64,000 nucleotides of DNA from Lentinus brumalis (taxonomy: Eukaryota; Basidiomycota; Agaricomycetes; Polyporales; Polyporaceae): positions 1-64,000 of the forward strand of contig MARA01000052.1 in assembly GCA_001792895.1 (NCBI GenBank). Direction: 5' to 3'. This document shows positions 45,554 to 57,228 of the stretch, piece after piece. The first letter of the stretch is position 1, and each line of letters begins with the position of its first letter. Below the pieces are notes generated by a model that saw only the letters and a program-made list of their open reading frames with translations, ran no database searches and had not been told where the DNA came from. The position numbers and the translations under genes were made by a program.

Positions 45554-45633
45554 CCTGTTGTGACCTGTGACCAACAGGCTCAACAGCAGCACATCAACCA
45601 GCCTGTAACATGTGATGTGCTGCTATGGTTGAG
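45554..45633. repeat. Two adjacent hairpins at the proposed Helitron 3' end
   Basis: The first, CCTGTTG (45554-45560) and CAACAGG (45572-45578), has an 11-base loop. Directly adjoining is a larger stem: CTCAACAGCAGCACATCA (45579-45596) pairs with the complement of TGATGTGCTGCTATGGTTGA (45613-45632) apart from a 3-base bulge. Confidence 0.75.
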
Positions 45634-45880
45634 TCTTCACAGAGCCCTGAGCCTAGCCTAGCACCAGAAACTATGACATTTATGGATACAAGAGTGTGAT
45701 GGAACCCCAGGATTGTATGCTAACATAATCAGCACTAGCAGCAACGCGCCTACGGCCCGGACGACATTTGCAATTGGAGTTGAATGTGTCTTGTTTGGCT
45801 TATACTTAGCGTATTTCTTACAGGTTTGCTTACTATAATAAAGCGGAGGGCATACATCATAGAAGTACTTAACAGTATGG

Positions 45881-47189
45881 TTACTCCAACCTGGTAGTAC
45901 TCTGCGAGAGGTCTGCCGAGAAGACATCTCCATCATCGTTGGCAGTCGAGTACCTCAGACGCTTACTGGGGTTAGATGGCATGTCTGAATCTGCGACATC
46001 CTCAAAATGGAGCCGTCGACCTCGACTTCCCCGTTGGCTAGGTGGTGTGGGAGTGCCTGCGTGGGACTGTAAGAATCATAGATGACAGTGGAAGCAATAG
46101 TAGGCAAACTCACTCGGGACAGGATGAGAAGAATGGGCACGGGGATAGAAGACAACACTTTCGAGCGTGAGGCGGAAGAATTCTGCTGCCATCGTACTCA
46201 GGCGGTGCACCCCATTGAGGAATCCAATGACAGTGGCGTTTGTGCCGTCTGTGGCTGGGAGAGGCTTCTTGTTCTTGAACCGTGGAACATCCGGGATGGT
46301 GATGCTGGCAGGAACTGTACCGGAAGTTCGAAGCTGTTGAACGTACTGGCTGGCAACCATCTCGAATGTTGCATTCTTCTTGTCGATATTGCCTGCCTGC
46401 CCGGTTAGCATCAAAAGCGGACGCTGCTGTGCATCGGCAGACTTGGCAGATGCGATCTATGATACGACCCGTCAGCGCGTGAGAGAGACCTTGTAAGTTG
46501 CACGTGAACGCACCCAGATAATGTCCCCAATAACGTCATAGTCCTCCCATGAATTATCAGAGAAAAACTCTGCCTTCTCATGTGACTTCGATACCTATAA
46601 GTTCGGACATGACATGTCAGTAAAATCGTGGATATAGTGGAAACAGAGCAGACATACCATAGCAAAAACAACAAACTTCTCCCGCATTGAGGAGTCGGAG
46701 AAGTCGAGGTTGAAGTCCGGTGAATTGTAAAGCCTGGAAATGTTCAGATGAATCATATGCAACCAAAAGTGGGCAACCACTCACCTGAAACATGCGCTCA
46801 GCGGTGCTTGCTCAGACCCATCCAGAATGTCGCATCAAGAATGATGGAGCGAGGCTTCTGAGGGTCGGCAAGGCGCGGGTTCTCCAAGATTGCAACACCA
46901 AGGAGGCCCGCCAAACCTTGCGGGAGACGATCGCTGGATAGGCTCTGCATGAAGATCGAAGATGAGCTCAAAGTCCGTATTGGGGTTGACGGAAGGGCAT
47001 CTGGCTGGGTCCCGGCGTAGTGCTGATGGCGGCTCAGTAGTAGAAGGCACAGACTCAGTAGCAGAAGGCTCAGGGCTGGGAGTGAGAGATGAGAGTGGCG
47101 GAGAGGTGTCGCGCATAGGAATGTCAGCGCTATCAGAGGAGGTAGACAGCAGAGCTTGAGCTTGTGAGTTACGGGTAGTGCGGCCCATG
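45881..47189 (-). CDS. Helitron-associated second gene, unknown function, partly frameshifted
   Basis: Starts MGRTTRNSQAQALLSTSSDS (ATG 47187-47189) with a TATAAAAG box about 40 bp upstream (about 47225-47232 on the minus strand). A Ser/Pro-rich N-terminus is followed by GLLGVAILENPRLADPQKPR, SIILDATFWMG, then LYNSPDFNLDFSDSSMREKF, DVIGDIIWI, LMLTGQAGNIDKKNATFEMV, VIGFLNGVHRLSTMAAEFFR and a C-terminus DGDVFSADLSQSTTRLE. Introns of about 50-60 bp separate the later exons. Two frame changes lie in exon 1, one near 46945 and one after WMG (about 46805-46830), the latter at a G run. The beta-rich middle would suit an OB-fold, and Helitrons often carry an RPA-like gene, but I cannot assign it. Confidence 0.45.
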
Positions 47190-47435
47190 TTGACCTCAAG
47201 AACGTGTCTCAGGTAACAGAAGCTTTTATAGTGCTGCATCGTTTCCAGATCGTGTTTTCGAGAGCCTTCTTTGCGTCATTGGTGGAATTGTCGAGAACAT
47301 TGATGCGCCTCACAGCAGCGGGTCGAACACCGGTAGTGAGGCCGGGTTTGCCATTTTGGGAATTGCTACTGAACGCCAGCTTTGCCGCCCGCTGAAAACA
47401 TGAACTATGCATTCAACAGTATACATAGGTACTAC

Positions 47436-50400
47436 TTAGTCTAATAAAACTTCTGGGTATACAATATTAGTTGTAACACCTTCGGCACCATCTGGAAGAA
47501 GAACATGAATGTGGTCAGGGGATGTGGAGCGTGAAAGTGCAACGTAAAGTTGTCCGTGAGTAAAGACTGGTACGTGTAAGTCTAAGCCAACATATTTTAC
47601 TGACTGCCCCTGGGCTTTGTTGATAGACATGGCAAATGCTAAGCGAATTGGAAACTGTCTGCGGGATAACTTGAAGGGAAACTCGCCATTGCTGTTGGTA
47701 GGGTTCAGCGTAACACGGGGAATGAAGACCAATTCACCGTCAAATTGGCCACCCATGATGTGCGCTTCAATGATACGCGATGTCGTCCTTGTTACGATGA
47801 GCCGTGTGCCATTGCAAAGCCCTCTTGATGGGGCAAGGTTCCGGAGAAGGAGGACCGGGCAACCAGCTTTCAGCCGTAGCTCGCCAAGCGGAAGACCGGA
47901 TGCCTTCAGCGAGCAAAGGTACTCAGGGGGAAAGGGATGTTGGCGGGCAGTGGCTGACTCAGATGCATCTTCGTCAGCACCAGCTTCCAGGATGACTGAG
48001 TCTGCACTGTGGAATGTGCGAACCTCGCCAGCCATGCGGTCAAGTAACAGATCGTTGATGTCATCCACGTCCTCGTTCCGGGCAGAGAGAATGGTGCGGT
48101 TCATGAAGAAGTCAGGAGGAGGGGGAGTGGTGGAGTCGATGCCGGCATAGACTGAGTCCAGGAGTGAATTGACATCTGCGCGCAGCATGTGCGGCGGGAT
48201 TGCAAGCTTGCTGTGGTCGCCGTTGACATGTGTCCGGCCATGGCCAACATCCAGGAGCCACTGCGCGAATTGCGCTCTTGCAGCAGAGGCAGGCGACCCC
48301 TCGAGACGCATGTTCTGGTGGAGATGGAGGACGGTGATGCTGTTCCACAATGAAGACCGACGCAGTGAGGCTCCACGATTTCCTCGCGTGATCCCCTCAC
48401 AACAACCGGAAGGATTTGTTGAAAGTCGCCTCCAAAGATGACTGTCATCCCCCCAAATGGCTGCGCGCAATTGCGTAAATCGCGGAGACTGCGGTCTGCT
48501 GCCTCAAATGCCCATCGGTGTTGGTTCCCGGCTTCATCCCATATAACCACACTTGCACGCTGAAGCATAGCAGCGTACTGTGTCTCCTTGTTGATGGCAC
48601 ATGTTGAGTCCGCGGTAAGATTCTCAACCGGGATCTTGAACCGGGAGTGCGCGGTGCGGCCACCAAGTAGAAGGAGGGACGCAATGCCCGAGGATGCTAC
48701 ACAAAGGACAATCAAGCCATCACTGCGTAACTGTCAGGCAGAGCATTAGAGCGAAGCAATGCAGTCGAATAGAAGTTATATGTACCTTGTGGCACAGTGC
48801 ATTGTATAAGAATGTCTTGCCAGTCCCTCCGGGGCCGTTCACGAAGAAGAGTCCACCACGGTGGGTTGAAACAGCTTCAAGGATGGTGTTGAAGGCGGCA
48901 CGCTGGTCAGCGTTGAGCTTGGGGATGAGGAGAGATGCCTGCTCGCGCTCATATTGAGTGTCGTAGTTGAGCTGCTCCGTGATGAAGGGATTGCCTGCTT
49001 CGTGTGCCCAATCCCGCTGAGGCTGTGGCATGGACTCGAAGCTGGCAAGGGATGACCCTAAGTTCCGGAGATTCTGGTCAAGGAGGTAAAGACCGTAATC
49101 ATAGATGTCGTCGTCAGATGGGCTTGAGTATCCGAGCATGGTGAGACGGTGACGCAAGTCATCACATATGCCGGTACGGAACTCGTCCCAGAGGGCATGT
49201 GGTGAGGCGGGGTTGCAGTGCAACAGAATTGTCGTGAACAGATGGCGGAGGCGAGAGCCTGGCAGCGTCATGGCATTAGTTGCTTTGTTATGGAACACAT
49301 GTTTCATTGTACTCACCTGTCTGCATCTCCGTAGCTTCACGAAGACATATCCTCCACTCCTCATCGTCTTCCAGAAGGCCGCGTGCGATACACGCTTCAC
49401 GGAAGGTCTCGTATGTCTGTCCACTGTACGTGCGTAAGTCTTCGAAGGATGTCGGACCCTTGGCAACCGTGAGAAGCAGCCGGAGGTAGTACCGTGGCCC
49501 TGCGTTCGGAGAGACAAAATACATCCGTCCGAGAGCAAAGCCACGCTGTCGGAGGGCCCACTTTTTCTGCTGTTCCTTCCAGACGAAATGCTGAGGAAAT
49601 TCTTGGTAGGTGTACTGGCATGCTATCATGGCAAGTCCGCTCTCCTCCCGGTTCGCCTCGAAGAAGGCTGTGAGCATGGTCCGTTCATGGGCAGCGCGAG
49701 CACAAACACGCTCAGGGTCCTCGTTTGGGTTATAAACCACCAAGTGTTGACCCGGCAAGTGCACTTGAAGGCGAACAACCGTTGGGAATTGCGCATGAAG
49801 TTCATAGTGGAACAACCGCCATATCCCCTCCGGTGCCGCGACATAGCGCGCGTCGAGAAAGTCCTTGATTTCGTCGCGGATCAGGACTTGTACGGTGCCC
49901 CGATCATGGCCTTTGTGAATGTACTTGCTTATATATTTGAGAGACGCAAAGGTGACCGAACACTCGACGTTGATGTGGCATCCATAGCGCGCAAGGAGGT
50001 AGGGGTTGTAGGGGACAATCCAGCGATTATCGAGGGAGTGACCGCGGACCATGTAGGCTCGCCCGTCGTTTGGTCGGCGGTAGAGTGGATACCCTTCACG
50101 CTCCAGGGATGTTACATCTTGGAAGGACTTGGGAAATCCCTTGGAGCAGCGTCCATTCTCCATGCACGATGCCTTCCGGTTGAGATTGCCGCAGGGTCCA
50201 TGAACCATGCAGCTCTTGACGACCTCAAACAGAGCTGGTTCGGTGATCGGATCCGGCCAAGTCGCACGGATTGCAGAGTCGACTGAAGCGACATCGAGGA
50301 GTTTGTTGCGACGGTCCAGGAAGATGAGCAGGTGCATGTGGGGAAGTCCGCGCTTTTGGAACTCGATGGTGTACACCTGGGCTACTGCACGACCGAAGAT

Positions 50401-53164
50401 GCCATCTCGGAAGATCTCCTCCAGGAGGGCCTTCTTCTTAAGCTGGAAGACACGGGCTACCAAGTCCGGCCGGTCCGCGGGGGATTGCCCAGGGAAGAGC
50501 TAGCGTGTCACCTCGGGCCAGTTGGGGTTTGCGGTCATGGTGAGAAAGAGGTCCACGCACTTGAAGTAGCGAGCAATTGCCATCGAGTCTTGAAACAATT
50601 GCTGCATGTAGCGAGGGCTGCCGACGTGAGAGGAGGGGAGGACGATGAGTTGTCCGAGGTTGGCAAGGTCGACGTCTTGTCCTCCGCGCATCGCGTCTTC
50701 AAGCCCGCTGTAGAGAGAAGCACGAAGCTGACTTTGGTTCTGACGGAGGAACCTTAGCCGTTCCTGCTCCAATGCAGCCCAGACGTCCACAATGAATTGC
50801 TGCAGTAACCGGCCACCATGGAGGATGGTGGAGAACTCGACCTCCTGCCGTCGGACCTGAAGCCGGTACGCGTAGTACCGTGTTTGAGACAGAGACTCGG
50901 AGAGAGCGACAGTGGGATTGTTCGGGTCGCGCAATCGTAGCTCGCTATGCCATCCAGACGTGCCGTAGGGGAAGAGGACGGGATAATGTAGCGGGGCGTA
51001 GCCTGGGTGACCTTCGTGTATCCGATGCAGAGGGCCTGCCCTGGTGCGCAGGAGAATGTCCCGGTAGTCACCATTGCTCTGCTGACCTGGGAGGATGACC
51101 ACAACATCGTCGGCAGTTGGGAGATTATAGCGTCGGCGGTCGCGGGAGGGGTCTACGGTGAGACAAATGGAGACATCGTCGGATGGTGCATTGGCGGGCG
51201 CGTGGTAACCTTGAAGCCATTCATGAGCGAACCGAAAGATCGGGGCGTACTGATGGTGCTGCATGAGAAGATCTTGCAGAAGCCTCAGAGTATCTCGACG
51301 TAAATTGTCGTTTCGGCGACTTCGTTCCTGCAGAGCCATACGGGGGTCGTAGACGTAGAGCTGCGCGTAGGATGGAGGTTCACCTTGACGGGGCACCAGG
51401 ACACCTGCACGGTGGTAGAGTTCACCGTGAATGCGGAAGACCCAAGGAGCAGGGTCACCACTGTTGTTTATAGCTTCGTCGATGTTGGTCTTCAACGACG
51501 TGAACGCAAATGCCGAGTTGTATTGTCGGATGTTCTCCCGGAAATCGACTGCCTGTCGGTGTGAGCCAGTGAAGAGGTCACGGAGAGCGAGCGGAGGGTC
51601 TGGAAGGTGAGGCAGCTGGACCTTGCCACTGTTGCAGCATAAACCAAACTCAGGTCTTGAGAGAGAGCTGTTCTTGAGACGCTCAGCAGCCCAGTGAAGG
51701 GCTCCGCAATGACGGCACGCGATATTCATGCGACCTAGGTCATGCCGTTCTATTGGCTCGACATATGGCCGGCGGGCTACAGGTAGGAGGCGAAGAGTCT
51801 CCGCTCTACGTACTACACGAACTTCAGTATCCACAATGCAGATAACGCGTGATATTTACGCACCTTCCATCCGACTTGTCTCTGCCTGGGTCTGTCGCCG
51901 ACGTGAGCGTGCATCCTGCGCCGCTCGACGTACCCGCTCCACCTCTTCTCGCGCTGCTCGGTATGCCTGCTCTTCCTGTACCGCTCGCTGTGCCCGTTCT
52001 GCTTCTTGCTGTGCCGCTCGACATCCCTGCTCTACCTCTTCCTGCGCCGTTCGCCGTGCCCGCTCGACCTCTTCGTGCGCCGCTCGCTGTGCCCGCTCCG
52101 CTTCTACCGCTCGACGTGCCCGTTCCACCTCTTCCTGCACCGCTCGACGTGTCCGCTCCGCCTCTTCCTGCGCTGCTCGCTGTGCCCGCTCTGCTTCTTC
52201 CTGCGCCGCTCGCTGTGCCCGCTCTACCTCTTCCTGCGCCGTTCGCCGTGCCCGCTCCGCCTCTACCGCTCGACGTGCCCGTTCCACCTCTTCCTGCACC
52301 GCTCGACGTGTCCGCTCCGCCTCTTCCTGCGCTGCTCGCTGTGCCCGCTCTGCTTCTTCCTGCACCGCTCGCTGTGCCCGCTCTACCTCTTCCTGCGCCG
52401 TTCGCCGTGCCCGCGCCGCCTCTGCCTGTCTTTGGTGAGCCCATGCTCAGCCTTCAAGAGCTGAATCCAGGTTAGATTGCAGTGTTCGAAAACTGTCAAA
52501 AGCAGACTGTACATACATGAAGCAGGAGCTTCCCCAGAAGCGACTTGACAGGGTTGAAAGCGGATAATGGGGCTGAATGCTAATGCAATGGACATCAATG
52601 AGTGAGCTTCAGCAGCTTGAAGACGTGTCATCGACGCACTTATTATCTGGGAGCTTCCAGAGGGCATGCGTCGCAACCCTTGCCTTTGCGGACGCTGACG
52701 CGCCACCGCGAAGTCGATAGGTGGTGGTGCGTTCTCTTCAGTTCCATTTGAACGGATTCTGTTCGACTGGAGATCATTGTCGTCATTGTGTGGCATAGCT
52801 AGTGCATCAAGTCAGTGTGTGTGTTCGGGCATACAGGTCAGTAGTCCACCAAAAACTCACGCATAGGCGGGCCACAGTGAATAAATTGCCTCTGTAAGGC
52901 GGCACGCAATGCTACTTGACCTGCTGTTGAGCAAGCTGGTGCGCTGACTGATGGGACTTGCGGAAGAGATGGATTCTCATGTTCCACCTGTGGAGGAGTC
53001 CGTCGTCGTCGAGAAGGACCGGGACTTTGTTCCTTGGCTTCTCTATCTTGCTGCCGATTGCGCGTCCGAGAGTCCTCAGCGTCATGAACCAAGTCGGCTT
53101 GAGTGCATCGACAATTCTGCTGTTTCACCCTTCTGCCAGAAGCTCTGCGAGTAGGGGCAGCCAT
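47436..53164 (-). pseudogene. Helitron Rep-helicase (RepHel), nonsense codon and frameshift
   Basis: Rolling-circle transposase/helicase. The N-terminal part starts MAAPTRRASGRRVKQQNCRC (53164), then a coiled-coil repeat region (51850-52440) and a Helitron N-like domain (50500-51834; RIHEGHPGYAPLHYPVLFPY, FLTMTANPNWPEVTR). The HUH Rep motif GLPHMHLLIFLD is at about 50320-50360 and the two-Tyr motif LKYISKYIHKGH at about 49910-49950. The Pif1-like helicase follows: Walker A NGPGGTGKTFLY (about 48815-48845), Walker B SVVIWDEAGNQHR, GGMTVIFGGDFQQILP, and the C-terminal motif SINKAQGQSVKYVGLD with YVALSRSTSPDHIHV, stop at 47436. Lesions: TAG at 50500-50502 directly after PEVTR, where the next domain continues LFPGQSPADRPDLV in the same frame, and a missing base near 48372 between REEIVE and ASLRRSSLWNS. 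Catalytic motifs are intact, so inactivation is recent or partly an assembly error. Confidence 0.85.
51870..52420 (-). repeat. 33-bp coding minisatellite (11-residue coiled-coil repeat)
   Basis: About 14-16 tandem units of 33 bp encode variants of EEVERARRAVQ/EEAERAQRAAQ inside the Helitron gene's N-terminal part. A higher-order duplication is visible: the block around RTRRAVQEEVERARRAVEAE occurs twice. Confidence 0.85.
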
Positions 53165-53445
53165 GAACGTGCATGCATGAAGGATCGACGCGGGAGAGAC
53201 GATGCAGCGCCGGGCGAAGACGTGCGTGGCAAAAATTGACCCAGTAAGTACTGCATCATCGCGACGCGTCCTTGCACGCGCTGGGCCTCGGAAGGGCGTG
53301 ACCGCGACACAGATTGCGCCGGCGGGCGTGGAACGTTGTAGAACCTACCGAATTTGTCAATTCCGACGGCACGTACTGCGATATTGACTGCCACGGAAAG
53401 TCGTAGAACCGCACGTAGGTGGAGCGCCGTCCGGCGGCAAACCCG

Positions 53446-53508
53446 CAGGGGTCAGACTGTGTCGATTGACGTCATGATACGGACAGCGTCGACACAATCT
53501 GACCCCTG
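53446..53508. repeat. 20-bp-arm inverted repeat with a CRE-like centre
   Basis: Arms at 53446-53465 and 53489-53508 match at 19 of 20 positions (CAGGGGTCAGA...TCTGACCCCTG outer part). The 23-base loop contains TGACGTCA (53467-53474), the palindromic ATF/CREB site. Confidence 0.85.
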
Positions 53509-53538
53509 ATTGGACGGTTCGTACCTCGGGGTACCTAC

Positions 53539-53606
53539 TCCGATAGCGCTCGTGCTGAACAGGCCGCGCACTTAAGCATGGCCTGCTCAGCTTGAGCGCT
53601 GTCGGA
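53539..53606. repeat. 27-bp-arm imperfect hairpin upstream of the Helitron gene
   Basis: Left arm 53539-53565 (TCCGATAGCGCTC...) and right arm 53580-53606 (...GAGCGCTGTCGGA) pair at about 23 of 27 positions around a 14-base loop. A smaller GTACC/GGTAC hairpin lies just before it at 53521-53534. Confidence 0.8.
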
Positions 53607-53954
53607 TCCTATCGGGCATATCCCGCTGCCCTCCTCCTCCACCTCCTGTTATGCGCTTGCAGGGGCTCTTGATAGCGCTCTCGTCGAGTCGTCGCGTAGC
53701 CTCACGTAGCCTCACGTAGATGAGACTTACCTCGTGGTTATTTCCTTCACACAGCAACGCGTTCCACTGAACCTGCCCAGATGGGCTTTACTGACACTTG
53801 CAACTGCTCGCGCGAGGACGGGCCCACATTGGGGTCGTGTTTCTTCGAATGATTGCGTTGATCGGATAGCATTGAAGACTTCACTTGAGGTCTGTGTCAC
53901 TGAAGACGGCGAGGGACATGACGGTCGGAAGGAAGAGCAAAACTGGCTGCCTTA

Positions 53955-54058
53955 GCAGGCAGGTGCTACCTTCTTGTTTCGGCAGGTACATCTTCTTGTT
54001 TTGGCAGGTGCACCTTCTTGTTTTGGCAGGTGCACCTTCCTGACTTAGCAGGTGTCAC
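53955..54058. repeat. 24-bp tandem repeat, about four to five copies
   Basis: GGCAGGTGCACCTTCTTGTT, with a (T/C)(T/G) join, is repeated with a period of about 24 bp; the outer copies diverge. Confidence 0.8.
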
Positions 54059-54947
54059 CTTCCTTTTTGGATTCAGCTCGTTTACTATAGAAGATAAGCA
54101 CCCAAAAGTGCAAAAGCTGTTATTGTAAGCTATTAGCATTGTTTTGGCCATAGCTCTATGGAATGATATGTAACTTGAATATGAGGACTGATAACAAAAG
54201 CTATACTTAGTCAGTTAATCACCATTCACATGCATTAGTATCATGTTTTGGCATCAATCATAGGATGTATTGCATTCATCAGTTTTGGAATAACATCTAT
54301 CATTCCAGCATCTATGCAAGCACCCAATGGCACACAACCTTGAAACTACAAGCTATGGGCAAGATATTGATAGGTAAAGTTGATAGAGCAACTTACAGTT
54401 ATAGGTGAGGCTGAAATCAGACATCCATTAGATATATTACATAAAATTTGTACTCTGCCATTCATTGTGGCTATATTGCCATGGACAAGCCCTGATTTCA
54501 CTAAGATTGGTTCAGACATATATCTGTATATCTTGGATCATCAGGACAGTTTTTTTGTTCCTCATTAATGGTCATAAGTATCCCTTGCTGGACAGAGAGT
54601 ACAGTAGACTTGCTCATAATTGGCATACAAGAGATTATTGACCGGAATACTGTAGTATTCAATTCCATGCAGCACAGATATGATCAGATCTGTCACTGCC
54701 CTGCATAATCATTGCCAGAGTGGAGAAAAGGTGCTCAGAGATTAGCCTTTTTGTTGATCTGAAAATAGCAAGGGCCCCCATGACCTGCAACCCATGGTAT
54801 AGAAGTTGGGGTCAACTATCACTATAACCTGTGATATGCTGCATAAATGAGACAACAGACTATCTACATACTAAGTACTTGACTTTTTTTTGCCTGGCTA
54901 AAACATTTCTGGACATGACTAGTGACCAGGTTTGTGAGGTAGTAAAG
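54059..54947. other. AT-rich stretch without a supported gene
   Basis: Low-GC sequence with stops in all frames. I see no gene, tRNA or clear repeat. Confidence 0.55.
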
Positions 54948-55730
54948 TGTTAAGACCGTGCGCGCCGGGACAGAGTCCGGTGGAAGTCCGGATGGAGTTA
55001 CGAAGTTACAAATCCGGAACGATGCCCGCGAGGAATGAAGACTTCGGCGAAGCTATTGATCAATGCCTTGAGGATCCACGAAGGTCTTCAATCTAGGACA
55101 GACAAGAAAACCGGAGTTTATACCAGAGCAAGCAATGAGTAAGAAGATAAGCAAGAGATGATACCAAGCAAGAGAGAAGTCAAGCCAGAGAGTAGAAGTC
55201 AAGCCAGAGATAAGAAGTCAAGCAGGAGTCGGAGTCGGAGGTTGGAGGTTGGAGGTTGGAAATCAGAAGTCCGGTCGGAAGGATCGGACATTGAGAGGGA
55301 GCGAACAGAATAGATTGAGCTCAAAGTCGTGACGGGGAGTGTAACGAGATATCAGAACTCAAGTCTAAGCGTGGCTACAAGGAGGCTTATATAGTAAAGT
55401 CCAAAAGTCCGGAGAGGAGTAGCCAAGACATAAGTAAAGGAGGTACGGAGCTGGAGTCAGGCGGAAGCAGATGATCAGCCAATACAATGTATAGTAAGAT
55501 TTAATAAAAGGCGGATACAATCGAAGGTGATCGAATAACAGAAGCAGGCAGAGTCTGATCACAGAGGTGGATGCAAGTGGAATCAGATGGGTCCGGAGTC
55601 CGGGTCAAGTAAGAAGGCGGTAAGGGGTGAAGTGATCGATGATAGTAACGCATGTAAGAACAAACCAGAGTTGCGGAGTCCGGAGTGGGTCCAGACCAGA
55701 GTTGGTGCCTTGTGAGCATGGAATGTAACA
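54948..55730 (+). mobile_element. Solo LTR, 783 bp
   Basis: Begins TGTTAAGA and ends AATGTAACA (TGTTA/TAACA inverted ends). The flanking pentamers, TAAAG and TGAAG, differ at one position, consistent with an aged 5-bp target duplication. Related copies are at 44820-45528 and 2610-2756. Confidence 0.78.
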
Positions 55731-55979
55731 TGAAGTCACATTTGTGGGTCAATCTGTTGTGGGCATTGTGATGGTATCTCTGATGGGATCTGATTAGTCA
55801 TTTACTGTATAGACACTGATTGACTCTTTTGCTGTTCTGCTTTGGTGTACTTACCAGCTGTCTTTGAAGTTTGTTGCCAACCAGCAGTTAGATATACCTG
55901 CATCTGGGTATCTAGGGAGAAGGCTTTGTAGTATATGAAGAGTCTCCTGTCCACTAGCTAGATCAGCTCACTTCCAGCA

Positions 55980-56410
55980 ACCAGTGAAGACAAGCAGGCT
56001 TTAGCCTTGAGTTGAACTCCACTGTAGTAAGGTCTAGTTGTATTGCTGCCTTAGTTGGAACACTGAAGAATCTCCAGTCAGACTGGCTAGTATCAGTCAC
56101 AGTCGCTTGCGGTGGCCAGCATGCATAGATGAGCAGGCTGGTTTTTGGTGACCGGGCTAGCCTGCTTAGCTGTATCAGTCCTAGACCACCCAGTTACGCT
56201 GCGGCAGAGTGAGGACGAGTGGGCTTCAGCCCCAAGTCAAGCTCCACTGTAACATGGTCTAGTTGTATGCTGATTTGTTTGGTTGGGCTGGCATTAGAGG
56301 GTCTGCAGTCCAGTTGGCTGAATGTCAGTCCCAGTTTGCTCACGTTGGTGAGTGAGCTCAGATATGCAGGCTTTAGCCCCGAGTTGAGCATGCTCATATC
56401 ACTTGGTCAT
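55980..56410. repeat. Degenerate tandem repeat upstream of the Ty3 element
   Basis: The block GCAGGCTTTAGCC(T/C)(T/C)GAGTTGA...CTCCACTGTA occurs near 55996, 56219 and 56370 with a period of about 150-220 bp and heavy divergence. Confidence 0.55.
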
Positions 56411-56646
56411 TTGCTTACTTAGGATCAGATGTATCAGCATCTGGTGGTGGGCAGATTTGCCTGGAGGGTCATACATACTGAAATCCCTGCAGTGTTACTA
56501 CTTGATGCAACAGTGTGTCCCCAAACTCATCAATTGTACATTTCCAAAAATGACCCACTCTCACCCAGATGTAACTTTGAAGCACATCACTCAATGAGCT
56601 GATACTTACTTTACTTTTCCTTTCATCAAGGACAACTCCTTACATC

Positions 56647-57228
56647 ATGATCCAGACCAATCAGAATCTGGAGGCTGCTATCACCATCCTGGCTCAGACC
56701 ACTCAATCTTTTCAGTGTGCTCCACCCCCACCTCTGCCTTCGGCTTATTTGAAGCCTACAGCATTCAAGTGCAATAATGTCCAAGACCCAGACCAGTTCG
56801 ATGGCATGGCACCAAACTCTGTTCCTTCAAGGCTTGGCCTAACACTTTTGATACCAATGAGAAGAAGGTCACTTATGCTATCTCCCATCTTAAGGAGACT
56901 GCTCTCACCTGCTTTGAACAGTTCCTCCCTGAAGCTCTGTCCAAAAACTTTCCAGTTTTCCTTTTGCGCTACAAAGTCTTTCAGGAGGAACCCCAGGGGA
57001 ATTTTCGGACCTTACAACAACATCAGAACCATGGAGTACAAACTAGAAAATCTTGTCATGTCTGAGCACCAGAGAGTTGCTTGGTACATTACCCAGTTCA
57101 ACCATTTTGCCATTCAAGTCAAGTGGGGAATTGAAGCTCTTCAGTACCAGTATTACAAAGATCTTGTGTCCTGTCTCAAAGACCACATTGCCAAGATCAG
57201 GAAGCCGAAGGACTTGAACAAACTCTGA
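56647..57228 (+). pseudogene. Ty3 Gag remnant
   Basis: Starts MIQTNQNLEAAITILAQTTQ with a Pro-rich segment. After a frameshift near 56800 the capsid-like part continues in another frame (KVTYAISHLKETALTCFEQF, then YKLENLVMSEHQRVAWYITQ, FNHFAIQVKWGIEALQYQYY). No CCHC knuckle is preserved in the frames I read. Confidence 0.75.

Larger units (their letters stand above)
45542..53720 (-). mobile_element. Helitron candidate, about 8.2 kb
   Basis: A minus-strand element built around a RepHel gene (complement 47436-53164) plus a second gene (complement 45881-47189). The proposed 3' end is CTAG (45545 down to 45542), 8 bases after a 7-bp-stem hairpin CCTGTTG/CAACAGG (45554-45578), the geometry of a Helitron terminus. 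The base after it is C rather than the expected T. The proposed 5' end is TC at 53720-53719, preceded by A (A|TCTACGTGAGG). The gene content is firm; the exact ends are inference. Confidence 0.55.

Noticed and set aside
51728..52475. Plus-strand Arg/Ser/Ala-rich and Pro/Leu-rich frames
   Set aside because: Opposite-strand shadows of the Helitron's 33-bp coiled-coil repeat.
54960..55100. Gene-like GC-rich start of the LTR
   Set aside because: Part of the solo LTR's 5' end; no reading frame of note.
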